Shown: positions 8,752-17,628, counted from the first letter of the stretch. The stretch: 64,000 nucleotides of DNA from Halopenitus sp041821145 (GCF_041821145.1 NZ_JBGUBC010000001.1:248001-312000); one strand, 5' to 3'. The notes: generated from the sequence alone by a model not told the origin. Numbers and translations are program-made.

Positions 8752-9927
8752 ATGGGTATCACCACGAGCGGGGAACGGCTGATCGCCGATGCGGAGACTC
8801 TCGTACGGGAGAACCCCGAACTCGCCGTCGCCACGGCGATCGCGGTGGTGGTCGTCCTCGCAAGCGCGTACGCGTTCCTCCGTATCCGGCGCTCGCGTGG
8901 CGTCAGGTTCCGTCGACTGATCGAAGACCGCGAGGAGATCACGGTGTTGATGCACCCGAATCCGGATCCCGATGCAATGGCCGCGGCCGTCGGCGTCGTC
9001 GAACTCGCGGACCAACTCGGCGTCGAGGCGACGATCCAGTATCCTGGCCAGATACGTCATCAGGAGAATCGGGCGTTTCGAACCGTTCTCGAGTTGAATC
9101 TCGACCGAATCGACCACGTGACCGACCTGACGTCCGAATCGGTCGTGCTCGTCGACCACAACGAGCCCCGCGGGTTCACCGGGTCGGACGGCATCCTCCC
9201 GCTTGCGGTGGTCGATCATCACCCCGGCGACGGTGCAGGCGAGGAGTTCACCGACGTCCGAACCGACTACGGATCGACGGCCTCCATCATCGCGGAATAT
9301 TTCGAGGACAACGACGCGACGCCGGTGCCCCCAGACAGACACGCAAGTGAGACGGCCGGGAACTACACCCTCTCAACGCAGGCGGCGACCGGGCTGTTGT
9401 ATGGGATCCTGTCGGACACCAAACATCTCACGGTCGGCGCGAGCGAGGCGGATTTCGCGGCCGCGAGTTATCTATACCCCGGCGTCGACCAGGATCGACT
9501 CGACCGGATCTCGAATCCCGCCGTCGACGCGGAGGTACTTGAGGTGAAGGCACGAGCGATCGCGGGACGGAAGGTGAAGGGGTCCTTTGGGGTCTCGGAC
9601 GTAGGATCGATAAATAACGTCGACGCGATCCCGCAAGCTGCGGACGAACTCATCCAACTCGAGGGCGTGACCGCGGTCGTCGTGATCGGCGAGCGTGACG
9701 ATACGATCCACCTCTCCGGACGCTCGCGCGATGACCGCGTGCACATGGGCAGGGCGATCGAGGAGGCCCTCTCGGGGGTCACGAACGGCGACGGCGGCGG
9801 GCACGCGCGGATGGGCGGCGGGCGAATAGAGCCGGAGGTGGACCCGACCGATGACTCCACTTCGGAGGCTATCGACCGGGACGAACTCTCGGAACGGCTG
9901 TTCCGGGCGATGGCCGGCGACGTCTGA
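8752..9927 (+). CDS. Membrane-anchored DHH/DHHA1 phosphoesterase
   Basis: 391 aa. An N-terminal TM helix (about 23-45) is followed by a DHH domain with HPNPDPDAM (68-76), VDHNEP (about 134-139) and VVDHHPG (DHH at 155-157), then a DHHA1 domain with GGGHARMGGG near 348. DHH/DHHA1 enzymes hydrolyse phosphodiester bonds in nucleotides (c-di-AMP, nanoRNA, pAp) with Mn2+. The membrane anchor recalls GdpP without its PAS and GGDEF domains. Cyclic dinucleotide turnover is a reasonable guess, not shown. It is convergent with the DUF5788 gene. Confidence 0.85.
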   Translation: MGITTSGERLIADAETLVRENPELAVATAIAVVVVLASAYAFLRIRRSRGVRFRRLIEDREEITVLMHPNPDPDAMAAAVGVVELADQLGVEATIQYPGQIRHQENRAFRTVLELNLDRIDHVTDLTSESVVLVDHNEPRGFTGSDGILPLAVVDHHPGDGAGEEFTDVRTDYGSTASIIAEYFEDNDATPVPPDRHASETAGNYTLSTQAATGLLYGILSDTKHLTVGASEADFAAASYLYPGVDQDRLDRISNPAVDAEVLEVKARAIAGRKVKGSFGVSDVGSINNVDAIPQAADELIQLEGVTAVVVIGERDDTIHLSGRSRDDRVHMGRAIEEALSGVTNGDGGGHARMGGGRIEPEVDPTDDSTSEAIDRDELSERLFRAMAGDV

Positions 9928-9957
9928 TCCGGGGGCTGGAGCGATTCGACGGGACGA

Positions 9958-10398
9958 TCAAAAGCGAGTGCGCCCGGAGGAGACGTCCTCGTGGCCAAGC
10001 GCCTTCTGGAGGAAGTTCAGCCACCGTTTCGTGTCGACGGTCTCTTGACGATCGGCTTCCGCTTCGATGGAGCCGGAATCGAGGCTCTCGAGCGCCTCAA
10101 GAGCCCGATCGATCCCGACGATCGCGTCCGCAAGCTCGGCCCCGACCTCATAGGACACCCGACCGTCCTCGATCCGTTCGAGGCGGTCCATTCGCTCGCG
10201 CCGGAGGTTCCGTTTGGCCCGTTCGACGCGGTCGCTCTCGCCCGGCGGGACCGTCTCGCGGCGTTTGATCTCGAAGACGAACTCCCGAAGATCGACCGAC
10301 TCGCCGCGGATCTCGATCGTCTCCGGGATCGAGATTCCGATCGTCGCCGCCTCGCGGTTGACCCGCTCGAGCAGTTGTTTTCGACGGTACTCCTTCAC
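9958..10398 (-). CDS. DUF5788 family protein
   Basis: 146-aa charged helical protein (KEYRRKQLLERVNREA at the start, Glu/Arg-rich throughout) that matches my memory of haloarchaeal DUF5788. No membrane segment, metal site or catalytic motif is seen. It is transcribed convergently with the DHH phosphoesterase and divergently from the cysteine-cluster gene, from a 107-nt spacer. Function unknown. Confidence 0.72.
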   Translation of the reverse strand: MKEYRRKQLLERVNREAATIGISIPETIEIRGESVDLREFVFEIKRRETVPPGESDRVERAKRNLRRERMDRLERIEDGRVSYEVGAELADAIVGIDRALEALESLDSGSIEAEADRQETVDTKRWLNFLQKALGHEDVSSGRTRF

Positions 10399-10505
10399 GA
10401 GTCGGTGTAGGGGCCGCGATCACTTCGCTCCTTCGACGGCGACGGTCCGAGCGATCCGACCGGTTCGACCGGAGCGGGTAAACCCGCCCACACCAAGATG
10501 CAGGC

Positions 10506-11297
10506 ATGGACGGTCTCGAAGCCGAACTCGAGCGGGCACGCGATCTCGAGGTCGACACGCTCGCGGACGCGATCGAGTCGATCGGGTTCGAATGTACGCG
10601 CTGTGGCGCATGCTGTAAGGGGTACTATCCGGAGGACTCACACGAGGGCGAGGACGATACCGACACCGCGAGCGATCGACGGCAAGATGAGGACGCGACC
10701 AAGAAGGAACCGCATACGGCGACGGTATTCCCCGACGAGGTTCGAGATCTGATCGACGCCGCAGGAGCGGAGGGAGAACGCGAGGAGTACGACTGGCGGG
10801 ACGTCGCCCGGCCGATGCCCTACGGACTGAGCGAGGACGCCGAGGGGAATCCGGTCGGCGAGACCTTCGAGTGGGCGTTGCAGACGGACGATTGTGGCGA
10901 CTGTACCTTCTATCGCGAGACGGACGGGCGCGGAAGCTGCACCGTCCACGAGGACCGACCGCTCGTCTGTCGGACGTATCCGTTCAGCGTTGCACTTGGT
11001 GGGACAAGCCAGCCGATGGGCGAGGCCGTCGACGAGTCCGGAATGGTACGGGCCCACGAGTGTGAGGGACTCGGACGGGAGATCGACAGGGCGGACGCGA
11101 AATCGCTCGCGGACGCGCTCAAACGACGGGCGGTTCGGGAACTCGAGGAATCGATCGCGGTTCGTGAGGCCTACGACCCGACCGTCCGCGCGCGCGGTCA
11201 CGAGGAGGCCGACGGCGGTCCAGACGTGGTGGTCTTCGATTCGGAGGGGCCAAAGCGCGCCGACGGAACGCCGATAGAGAAGACGAACGAGGGGTGA
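10506..11297 (+). CDS. YkgJ-type cysteine-cluster protein
   Basis: 263 aa. The metal-cluster signature FECTRCGACC (Cys 30, 33, 36, 37) is followed by a second set (DCGDCTF, SCTVHEDRPLVCRTYPF) at about 126-160, the layout of the CxxCxxCC (YkgJ, PF03692-like) family that binds zinc or an Fe-S cluster. A lower-complexity acidic insert (about 45-70) separates the first cluster from the rest. Molecular role unknown. An early stop leaves 89 nt before the TRAM gene, which has its own ribosome binding site. Confidence 0.82.
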   Translation: MDGLEAELERARDLEVDTLADAIESIGFECTRCGACCKGYYPEDSHEGEDDTDTASDRRQDEDATKKEPHTATVFPDEVRDLIDAAGAEGEREEYDWRDVARPMPYGLSEDAEGNPVGETFEWALQTDDCGDCTFYRETDGRGSCTVHEDRPLVCRTYPFSVALGGTSQPMGEAVDESGMVRAHECEGLGREIDRADAKSLADALKRRAVRELEESIAVREAYDPTVRARGHEEADGGPDVVVFDSEGPKRADGTPIEKTNEG

Positions 11298-11374
11298 GGC
11301 GATCGGGGGAAACGGCGACGAACGAGTCGATCCGGTGGCGGTACACCTATTATTCTCCGTTCTCTCTATCGGAT

Positions 11375-11380
11375 GGAGGT
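11375..11380 (+). promoter_or_regulatory. Shine-Dalgarno site deciding the TRAM start
   Basis: GGAGGT six nt before the ATG at 11387. It supports this start over the longer in-frame reading that begins at 11294. Confidence 0.6.
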
Positions 11381-11386
11381 CTACCT

Positions 11387-11794
11387 ATGGAAATTTCGGA
11401 TGAACTCCTTTGTCTGTTCAGCGCCGACGTCCGCGAGACGGACGGGTCGTACGTCATCGAGGTACCGAAACGCGAGATCGATACTGGAACGATAGATCCC
11501 GGTGAGACCTATCGCGTCGCGCTCATCACACGCGCGATCGAGAACGAGAGCGGGGGCGAACTCGAAGAGAGCGGTCCCGAGACCGAGGAGGGTCCCCAGC
11601 CGCCAGTCGAACCCGGCGAGATGCGATACGTCGAGATCGAAGACATCGGCAAGCAGGGAGACGGGATCGCCCGCGTCGAGCGGGGATACGTCATTATCGT
11701 TCCCGGCGGCGAGATCGACGAGCGCGTCAAGATCGAGATCACCGAGGTGAAATCGAACTTCGCGGTCGGCGAGATCGTCGACGAGGACATCTAA
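11387..11794 (+). CDS. TRAM domain protein
   Basis: 135 aa. The C-terminal 60 residues form a TRAM beta-barrel (VEIEDIGKQGDGIARVERGY, VIIVPGG, later KSNFAVGEIV), an RNA-binding module. The N-terminal half is a small beta domain beginning MEISDELLCLFSADV, followed by an acidic linker (about 58-75). Stand-alone TRAM proteins in archaea act as RNA chaperone-like, cold-shock-protein analogues; that role is known for methanogen homologues and inferred here. The start is set by a clear SD site. Confidence 0.85.
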   Translation: MEISDELLCLFSADVRETDGSYVIEVPKREIDTGTIDPGETYRVALITRAIENESGGELEESGPETEEGPQPPVEPGEMRYVEIEDIGKQGDGIARVERGYVIIVPGGEIDERVKIEITEVKSNFAVGEIVDEDI

Positions 11795-11839
11795 CTCCTC
11801 GGCGGACTCACGTCCGTGATCGTGTGCGATCGGACGGCA

Positions 11840-12583
11840 TCACTCGGAGGATACTCGGGCGTCCCAGTAGGAGACGGACGCGACGTAATCGCCGGGTATC
11901 GTCCGTCCGATCGCCTCATCGATCGTTCGGAACGCGCGTGCGAGAGCGCCCGGGAGGTTGCGGTAGAACCCGTAGGGCAAAACGAAGTCGTGTGACTCCC
12001 CGGCAAGAGAAAGATCCGCCGATTCGAGCAGTGAGACGACCTGATTCTCGGAGTAGAGTCGCGACCCCATCGGGAGGATCCAGGTATAGAGTGCGCGAGC
12101 ACTGCGGCGATTGAACGTATCGAAGAATATCTGGTCGCTGCTCACCCGGCGCATCTCGGCGATGAACGGCTCCGGATCGTCCATCAGGTGGAAAAATCGC
12201 ATCGCGAGGACCGTATCGAAGTGGTCGTCGGGAAACGGAAGTCGGGAGGCGTCCCCCCGCATGAATTCAACTCGATCGGCCAGTCCGGCGTCTCGAACTT
12301 TTCGACGTCCCTGTTCGAGCATCTCACGGGAGATGTCGAGTGCCACGACCTCAGCGTCGTGATCGGCGAGCATCGTCGTGAACCGGCCGGTGCCGCAGGC
12401 GACCTCCAACACTCGCGTGTCGTCGCTCGGCTCGACTGCCGAGAGCACCGCCTCCCGTTCGCGGTGATCGATCACGCGCCCGCCATCGGAGAATCGAACG
12501 TCGTCGTACTGCTCGGCGACCTCGTCGGCCTGGTACCAATCCTGTCCTTTCACGCTATGGGATGTTGTATGCCGGACGAACAA
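11840..12583 (-). CDS. Class I SAM-dependent methyltransferase
   Basis: 247 aa. SAM motif I VLEVACGTGRF (about 58-68), then VVALDISREML and an acidic post-motif DTVLAMRFFHL; the last 80 residues form a cap of the Methyltransf_11 type. The substrate cannot be read from sequence. The start could instead be GTG 12553 (VKGQDWYQ), which removes ten poorly structured residues. It is divergent from a winged-helix regulator across an AT-rich spacer carrying a perfect palindrome, so that regulator may control it. Confidence 0.82.
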   Translation of the reverse strand: MFVRHTTSHSVKGQDWYQADEVAEQYDDVRFSDGGRVIDHREREAVLSAVEPSDDTRVLEVACGTGRFTTMLADHDAEVVALDISREMLEQGRRKVRDAGLADRVEFMRGDASRLPFPDDHFDTVLAMRFFHLMDDPEPFIAEMRRVSSDQIFFDTFNRRSARALYTWILPMGSRLYSENQVVSLLESADLSLAGESHDFVLPYGFYRNLPGALARAFRTIDEAIGRTIPGDYVASVSYWDARVSSE

Positions 12584-12666
12584 AACCGTACTGGATGCGT
12601 CGGAAACGGACTGCGCTCGAAAAATGGTTCGTGGCGAGGATTGAGGGCTCGAATCGACGCCACAAG

Positions 12667-12685
12667 AATATAATTACATTATATT
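12667..12685. promoter_or_regulatory. AT-only perfect palindrome in a divergent promoter
   Basis: AATATAAT-TAC-ATTATATT: two 8-nt arms made only of A and T, with a 3-nt spacer, in a genome that is otherwise strongly GC-rich. It lies between the methyltransferase and the winged-helix gene, about 63 nt before the latter's start. It is a likely operator for the adjacent winged-helix protein (inference). Confidence 0.5.
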
Positions 12686-12718
12686 GTGTGTATTCGTTTC
12701 ACCTGTATATAGCCAACC

Positions 12719-12722
12719 TTTA
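12719..12722 (+). promoter_or_regulatory. TATA element of the winged-helix gene
   Basis: CTTTAC with TTTA 27-30 nt before the ATG at 12749, leaderless spacing. A second AT-rich element (TGTATATAG) lies about 15 nt further upstream. Confidence 0.4.
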
Positions 12723-12748
12723 CCACGAACCGATTGCTTCCAGAAGAT

Positions 12749-13021
12749 ATGAGCACTAGTTCCGCGGAGACACGAACGCCGGAGATCCTGACCGAGACGG
12801 AGTTTCGCGAGCGGTTGCGGGAACTCCCCCCGAGCGCGAAGCTCGTGGCGAAGGTCCTCGAGACCGACGCGCCGCTGTCGCAGGGCCGGCTGGCCGAGGA
12901 GTCACTGCTTCCGGATCGGACGGTTCGATACGCACTCAATCGCCTTCAGGATGCGGACCTGATCGAATCCCGATACAGCTTCAAGGACGCCCGCAAACAG
13001 GTCTACTACCTCAGAAAGTGA
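12749..13021 (+). CDS. Small winged-helix transcriptional regulator (MarR/TrmB type)
   Basis: 90 aa, a single winged helix-turn-helix: helix 1 FRERLRELPPSAKLVAKVL, recognition region SLLPDRTVRYALNRLQ, wing SRYSFKDARKQVYYLRK. There is no effector domain and no cysteine, so redox sensing through a thiol is excluded. ATG 12749 was chosen over TTG 12734 because of the TATA spacing. The palindrome upstream suggests autoregulation and control of the divergent methyltransferase. Proteins of this type are common in haloarchaea and are usually labelled MarR family. Confidence 0.82.
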   Translation: MSTSSAETRTPEILTETEFRERLRELPPSAKLVAKVLETDAPLSQGRLAEESLLPDRTVRYALNRLQDADLIESRYSFKDARKQVYYLRK

Positions 13022-13092
13022 CCGAACGGGAGCGGTCGGCTGCAGATCGTTCACGAAGGGTCTTTTAGGTCCCCGCACGTATTCCGGCAAAC

Positions 13093-14022
13093 ATGACCCT
13101 CTCGGTCGTCGTTCCGACACTCAACGGGCGGGACCAGCTGGCCGCCGGCCTCGACGCGCTCGCGGCCCACGCGCCCGACGCCGAGGTGATCGTGGTCAAC
13201 GGTCCCTCGGCTGATGGAACGACGGGGATGGTTCGTGACCGAGAGGACGTCGACGTACTCGTGGAGATATCCGATCGCACGGTGAACGTCGCGCGGAACG
13301 CCGGCATCGAGGTCGCCACCGGCGACCGGATCGCTCTCGTGGATTACGACAATCGGATCGAGCCGTCGTGGATCGAAGGGGTGCGATCCGGGCTCGGGCG
13401 GGCGGACGTCGTAACGGGACCGGTTTGCCGGTCACTCCCGGCCGGCCGAACGACCGAAACGATCGAACGTCGTCGGATCGCGGGACGAGAGGTGGCGTAC
13501 TTTGCGGGCGGGAACGTCGCGTTCCGGTCGGCCGTGCTTTCCGATCTCGATGGCTTCGACGAACACCTTCGAACGGGTGGCGCACGTGATCTCGCCCACC
13601 GGCTTGCGGGCTACGAGTACGATCTCGTCTGGGAACCCGCCGTCTCCGTCGAGTGTGAGCCGTCGGGAGAAGCGTCCGCCGACGGCGGGGAGCAGGGAGA
13701 CACCGACTGGCGATGGAAATACCGCGCACTGGCCTATCGGCTCGCGAAGAACTACGGCCTTCGACCGACGGTGATCCGTCGGATCGGCTCACACGCGATC
13801 GGCGATGCCACCTCCGTCGCACGGGACGTCCTCGGCGGGGAAGCGACACCGTGTGGATGGGCCGGAAACGGCCGGGAAGTGGTGACTGGCACCGCACGCG
13901 GCTTCGCCGAGGGAATGGTCGCTCGGGCCCGCGACCGATCTCCCAGGCGAAATCCGAACGGGATCTCCAAACGCGCCGACCGTGCCGTCGCGAAGTACGA
14001 CTGGCGCGAGGACGCACGATAA
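13093..14022 (+). CDS. Family 2 glycosyltransferase
   Basis: 309 aa. GT-A fold N-terminus LSVVVPTLNGRDQL, nucleotide-sugar site with VDYDN (83-87) as the DxD-like metal motif, and GGNVAFRSAVL followed by GGARDLAHRL in the acceptor part. No membrane segment, so a cytoplasmic transferase acting on a lipid-linked or soluble acceptor. It follows the winged-helix gene and precedes DUF7095 on the same strand. Donor and acceptor cannot be told. Confidence 0.84.
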   Translation: MTLSVVVPTLNGRDQLAAGLDALAAHAPDAEVIVVNGPSADGTTGMVRDREDVDVLVEISDRTVNVARNAGIEVATGDRIALVDYDNRIEPSWIEGVRSGLGRADVVTGPVCRSLPAGRTTETIERRRIAGREVAYFAGGNVAFRSAVLSDLDGFDEHLRTGGARDLAHRLAGYEYDLVWEPAVSVECEPSGEASADGGEQGDTDWRWKYRALAYRLAKNYGLRPTVIRRIGSHAIGDATSVARDVLGGEATPCGWAGNGREVVTGTARGFAEGMVARARDRSPRRNPNGISKRADRAVAKYDWREDAR

Positions 14023-14134
14023 CTCTGCGGGCGAACTCGCCATTCGAACGGGGCCGCCGACGGGGGCACGAGGGAGACGCGATGGACAACGATCCGGGAC
14101 GCAACCGGTATGAGGGCCCGCAAGCAACGATCGA

Positions 14135-14788
14135 ATGATGAAACGAGACGTCGCCGTCGACCGGATCGAGACGATCCTCGAGACGATCGACGCGGAGACG
14201 ATGCCGGTTCCGGTACGGGAGGTGTGGGTCTTCGGCGAGGTGGCGCTCGGACTGGATCCGATCGACCGCCTCGACGTCTATCTCACCAAGGACGTCCTGT
14301 TCGGCGGCGAAAAACGGGAGGAAACCAACCGGGATTTCGAGGCCGAATTCGGCGTGAAAGGTATCGGTGGGACGGTGCGTACCGAATGGGCCACGAGTCA
14401 TCCCGACCGGATCGAAACGAGCGATAACGGTTACGTCGCCCCCGAGAAATGTCTGGCCGCACACCTTCTGTCGGACGACGAGCCGGTCCACCTCGAGGTG
14501 TGTAACGCGAGTTTCGATCGGAACGTCACCCAGCGGCTGGAGGGCGCGCTGGCACGGGAGGCCTACGGGGAGATCCTCGACCCACGAGGAGTGTGTCTGT
14601 GGGTCGACGGCTCGCGGGACGAGGAGGCGATCGATCGACTTCGAGAAGGATCGTTCGCGATGCCCCCGCTTGAGGAGGCATTGGAGATGCTCGGCGCGGA
14701 ATCAGCGGTCGCAAGCGAGGCGGCGACGGCGTTGCGACGCGATCGATCGGACGCGGCGGGAACGTCGGTCCGCGGCGACGTGGTCTGA
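14135..14788 (+). CDS. DUF7095-like protein
   Basis: 217 aa. The N-terminal region (VREVWVFGEVALGLDPIDRLDVYLTKDVLF) has a look reminiscent of nucleotidyltransferase-fold proteins (VFGE...LD.YL). The middle part contains HLEVCNASFDRNV. From memory this is haloarchaeal DUF7095, of unknown function. Two ATG codons sit in tandem (14135 and 14138) and either may be used. It is convergent with the methyltransferase at 14819, 30 nt away. Confidence 0.68.
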   Translation: MMKRDVAVDRIETILETIDAETMPVPVREVWVFGEVALGLDPIDRLDVYLTKDVLFGGEKREETNRDFEAEFGVKGIGGTVRTEWATSHPDRIETSDNGYVAPEKCLAAHLLSDDEPVHLEVCNASFDRNVTQRLEGALAREAYGEILDPRGVCLWVDGSRDEEAIDRLREGSFAMPPLEEALEMLGAESAVASEAATALRRDRSDAAGTSVRGDVV

Positions 14789-14818
14789 AGAGATCACCGC
14801 ATCGACACCGGATCGTCA

Positions 14819-15634
14819 TTACTCGGGGACGCGACCGACCGTCACTTCGAAGGGAACGACCTCAACGCGCTCGTACTCGCCGGCCTGCATATCGGCGATC
14901 ACCTCACGACCCATGGACTGCCACCGGCTCTTGAGGTCCTCGTACGCCTCCGAGGAGAGTGCGGCCTCGAGTTCCGACCGGTGTGCATCCAGACCCGACC
15001 CGCTCGCCTTCCGGACGGCCGCCTCCATCGACTGGGAGGAGTAGGGCGGTTCGATACGTTTTTCGTGGTGATATCGCCGTACGGAGACGTCGATGAAACC
15101 CTCACGACGGAACAATTCCCGAACGCGAGCGCCAAGGGCGACGTCCGTTCCGACGCCAGCGAGATACGCCTCCCGCGCTTCCCGTTCGAGTCGCTGCTCG
15201 CTTGCGACCGTCGAGGAGACGCCGACTTCGGCGTTGTTCGGCTCGATCGCCGCGACCAGATCACGGGAGACGCGACGGAACTCGCGAAGCGCCGTCCGGG
15301 GATCGGGAAGGTTGATGAGAAGGGCCTGGCACGCGAGAAGATCGACGGCGTCGTCGCGGACGGGTAGTCGGGTCGCATCACCCACACACGTCGAGACCCC
15401 TTCCGGAACTCGATCGCGTGCGACCCGAAGCAGGGCCGGATCGGCATCGACGCCGACGATCCGCGCGTCCGTGGGGGTCTCCTCGGAGAGAACGCGAGTC
15501 AATTCGCCGGTTCCACAGCCGACGTCGAGGACGGACTGACGCGACTCCAACTTGAGGTCGGCGAGCGCCTCCCGATCGTCGGCCCACATGCCGCGGCGCG
15601 TGCGTTCGAGGTACTCGGGGGTGAACCGGCGCAC
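14819..15634 (-). CDS. Class I SAM-dependent methyltransferase
   Basis: 271 aa. Motif I VLDVGCGTGEL (about 35-45), VGVDADPALL, and VDLLACQALLINL give a Methyltransf_11/25 domain. The C-terminal third holds a helical lid (YSSQSMEAAVRKASGSGLD). A TTAAC element 26-30 nt upstream of the ATG supports the start. It is transcribed in the same direction as endonuclease IV and lipoate ligase upstream, with 78 nt to the former. The substrate is unknown; the tail resembles haloarchaeal arsenite- or ubiquinone-type methyltransferase annotations only loosely. Confidence 0.8.
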   Translation of the reverse strand: MRRFTPEYLERTRRGMWADDREALADLKLESRQSVLDVGCGTGELTRVLSEETPTDARIVGVDADPALLRVARDRVPEGVSTCVGDATRLPVRDDAVDLLACQALLINLPDPRTALREFRRVSRDLVAAIEPNNAEVGVSSTVASEQRLEREAREAYLAGVGTDVALGARVRELFRREGFIDVSVRRYHHEKRIEPPYSSQSMEAAVRKASGSGLDAHRSELEAALSSEAYEDLKSRWQSMGREVIADMQAGEYERVEVVPFEVTVGRVPE

Positions 15635-15712
15635 GAACCACCCTTCGGACGGCGGTCCGTTAAGCCCGCGGATCGCCGCCCGTGCAGCGGGTCGTCCGAC
15701 GTCAGCGGGCAG

Positions 15713-16549
15713 TCACTCCCGACGGAACTCGCGAACGCGATCGATGTTCCACGCGTAGCTGCGCCCGTCTTCGGTCGGCGTTTCGAGGACGAACGGAAGA
15801 TCACGAAGGTCGGGATGGGTGACGATCCGTTTCATGCCCGCCTCGCCGATGTACCCCTCACCGATGTGTGCATGTTCGTCCTTGTTCGTTCCGTGGTCGT
15901 GTTTCGAGTCGTTGAGGTGAATACATCGGAGATGATCGAGCCCAACGACGTCGTCGAACTCGGCGATCGTCTCGTCGACCGCCGCCGCCGTCGAGAGGTC
16001 ATAGCCCGCCGCGAACGTGTGGGCGGTATCGAGACAGACGTCGAGGGGTTGATCGGCCGACTCGAGAACGGTCGCGAGGTGCTCGAACTGCCCGCCGAGT
16101 TTCGTTCCCGATCCGGCGTCGGACTCGATGAGGATCTGCACCCCATCCGGCACGTCGAGTTCGTCGAGGAGGGACGCGGCGTTCTCCAGCCCGGCTTCGA
16201 CGCCAGCGCCGGTGTGTGCGCCGAGATGGACGTTGACGAAGGGGATGTCCAGCGCCGCCGCCGCCTCGAGTTCCCGTTGCATCGACTCGCGGGACTTCTC
16301 ACGAAGATCCGCCTTCGGCGTACAGAGATTCACGAGATACGACGTGTGGATCACCCAGGGGCCGTCGAGACGGTCGGCGGTCCCCGTCCGGAATAGCTCG
16401 GCCTCCTCGGTACCGATGTTCGGGTCCTGCCAGACCTGGGGTGAGTGGGTGAAGATCTGCCCGCAGGTGCCGCCGACCTCCAGTTGGTTGTCGATCGCGT
16501 TGTCCACGCCGCCGGCGATCGAGACGTGGGCTCCGACGTTCGGGTTCAT
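15713..16549 (-). CDS. nfo: Endonuclease IV (AP endonuclease)
   Basis: 278 aa, the usual length. It cleaves the backbone 5' to abasic sites in base-excision repair using three zinc ions. Seen: NVGAHVSIAGG at the N-terminus, NVHLGAHTGAG, ESDAGSGTKLGG, CLDTAHTFAAGYDL, HLNDSKHDHGTNKDEHAHIG and ETPTEDGR, which carry the His/Asp/Glu metal ligands of the TIM-barrel family. The ATG at 16549 was chosen because the longer frame adds 42 residues with no family character. Confidence 0.95.
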   Translation of the reverse strand: MNPNVGAHVSIAGGVDNAIDNQLEVGGTCGQIFTHSPQVWQDPNIGTEEAELFRTGTADRLDGPWVIHTSYLVNLCTPKADLREKSRESMQRELEAAAALDIPFVNVHLGAHTGAGVEAGLENAASLLDELDVPDGVQILIESDAGSGTKLGGQFEHLATVLESADQPLDVCLDTAHTFAAGYDLSTAAAVDETIAEFDDVVGLDHLRCIHLNDSKHDHGTNKDEHAHIGEGYIGEAGMKRIVTHPDLRDLPFVLETPTEDGRSYAWNIDRVREFRRE

Positions 16550-16644
16550 GGCGGAGACTGGATATCGACGGGCAAAGCCGCTTCGAACTCCGTCGGTTCC
16601 GATCGGCGCTCCGAGCGCGAACCAATCACGACGCCACCTGACCG

Positions 16645-17463
16645 CTACCGCGATCCGGGCTGACGCCGGATCCACGATCGCGACTGATATCGATCGCGTA
16701 CGCGCTCGCGCGCCCTCGAGAGTTCCGCGTCACTCCAGGAGCCCTCGGAAGCGTCGGTCCATTCGGCGAGCGTGTCCTCCAGCGTCTTGACGACGGACTC
16801 CCGATCGTGATCGACCAGTTCGTTCATACCCACGACGCGCTCGCGAAATCGGTCGGGGGTCACCGGCGGATCCGAAAAGACGTCGAGGTGGGATTCGGCG
16901 TCGACGGCGTAGGTGAGCGATCCATGCTGGAGCACCGCATCGTTGTCGCGATGCTGGGCGTTGCCGGCGATCTTCCGTCGATCGTCCGGCGGACCGGCAA
17001 CGAGATCGTGGGCGGGATGAAGCGCCCGGAGGTAACAGGCGGGAGGATGGATCGCGGGACGGGACTCCTCCGCGTAGTCGGCATCGACCCCGATCCGCGA
17101 GAAAAACGCGAGTATCGGCTCACACAGGAGCTGATAGGAGTCAACGAGATCGCCCGGAACCGCGTCGGCCGGCACGGCGATCGAATAGGCGACGTCACCG
17201 ACGGAGTCGTGATAGATGCCGCCGCCACCGGTCCGTCTGCGTGTCACGTCGATCCCCGATTCGTGACACCGTCCCCACTCGACCGTTTCGGGATCCTGAT
17301 GATACCCGAGCGTGAGACAACTCGGGGCCCACCGATAGACACGGACGGTCCAGGGGCCTCCGTCGGCGGCGGTGTTGGCCGCCACCTCGTCAAGCGCCAT
17401 CTGCATTGGACCCGATCGAGCTTCCTCGCGGATCAGACGCCACTCGCCGTCAGGTGCGTCCAT
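16645..17463 (-). CDS. lplA: Lipoate/biotin-protein ligase family protein
   Basis: 272 aa. LplA/LipB-type catalytic domain: GPMQMALDEV near the N-terminus, RVYRWAPSCLTLGYHQ, RRRTGGGGIYHD (lipoyl-adenylate site) and KIAGNAQHRDNDAVLQHGSL with the catalytic lysine. It would attach lipoate to the E2 or glycine-cleavage H proteins. A C-terminal accessory helical domain follows. The start at 17463 gives the normal N-terminus. It is divergent from rio2 across 165 nt. Confidence 0.88.
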   Translation of the reverse strand: MDAPDGEWRLIREEARSGPMQMALDEVAANTAADGGPWTVRVYRWAPSCLTLGYHQDPETVEWGRCHESGIDVTRRRTGGGGIYHDSVGDVAYSIAVPADAVPGDLVDSYQLLCEPILAFFSRIGVDADYAEESRPAIHPPACYLRALHPAHDLVAGPPDDRRKIAGNAQHRDNDAVLQHGSLTYAVDAESHLDVFSDPPVTPDRFRERVVGMNELVDHDRESVVKTLEDTLAEWTDASEGSWSDAELSRARERVRDRYQSRSWIRRQPGSR

Positions 17464-17574
17464 ACTCCCCGTTCGGATCGACGCCGAAAAGTCGTTTCGT
17501 TCGGCGGGACGGAGATTCAACCGGGGAGATGACCCGGATCGGGATATTTTATATCGCAGTATGCAATTTATCCT

Positions 17575-17606
17575 TGCGATCAACGGGGATCGCATCGCCC
17601 TTTTAG
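17575..17606 (+). promoter_or_regulatory. rio2 promoter with upstream inverted repeat
   Basis: TTTTAG at 17601-17606 lies 23-28 nt before the rio2 ATG, leaderless spacing. Directly upstream is an inverted repeat, TGCGATC (17575-17581) and GATCGCA (17588-17594). A further TTTTATAT at 17547-17554 may serve either direction. Confidence 0.45.
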
Positions 17607-17628
17607 GGTTCGCCGGAGTAGCCTCGGC

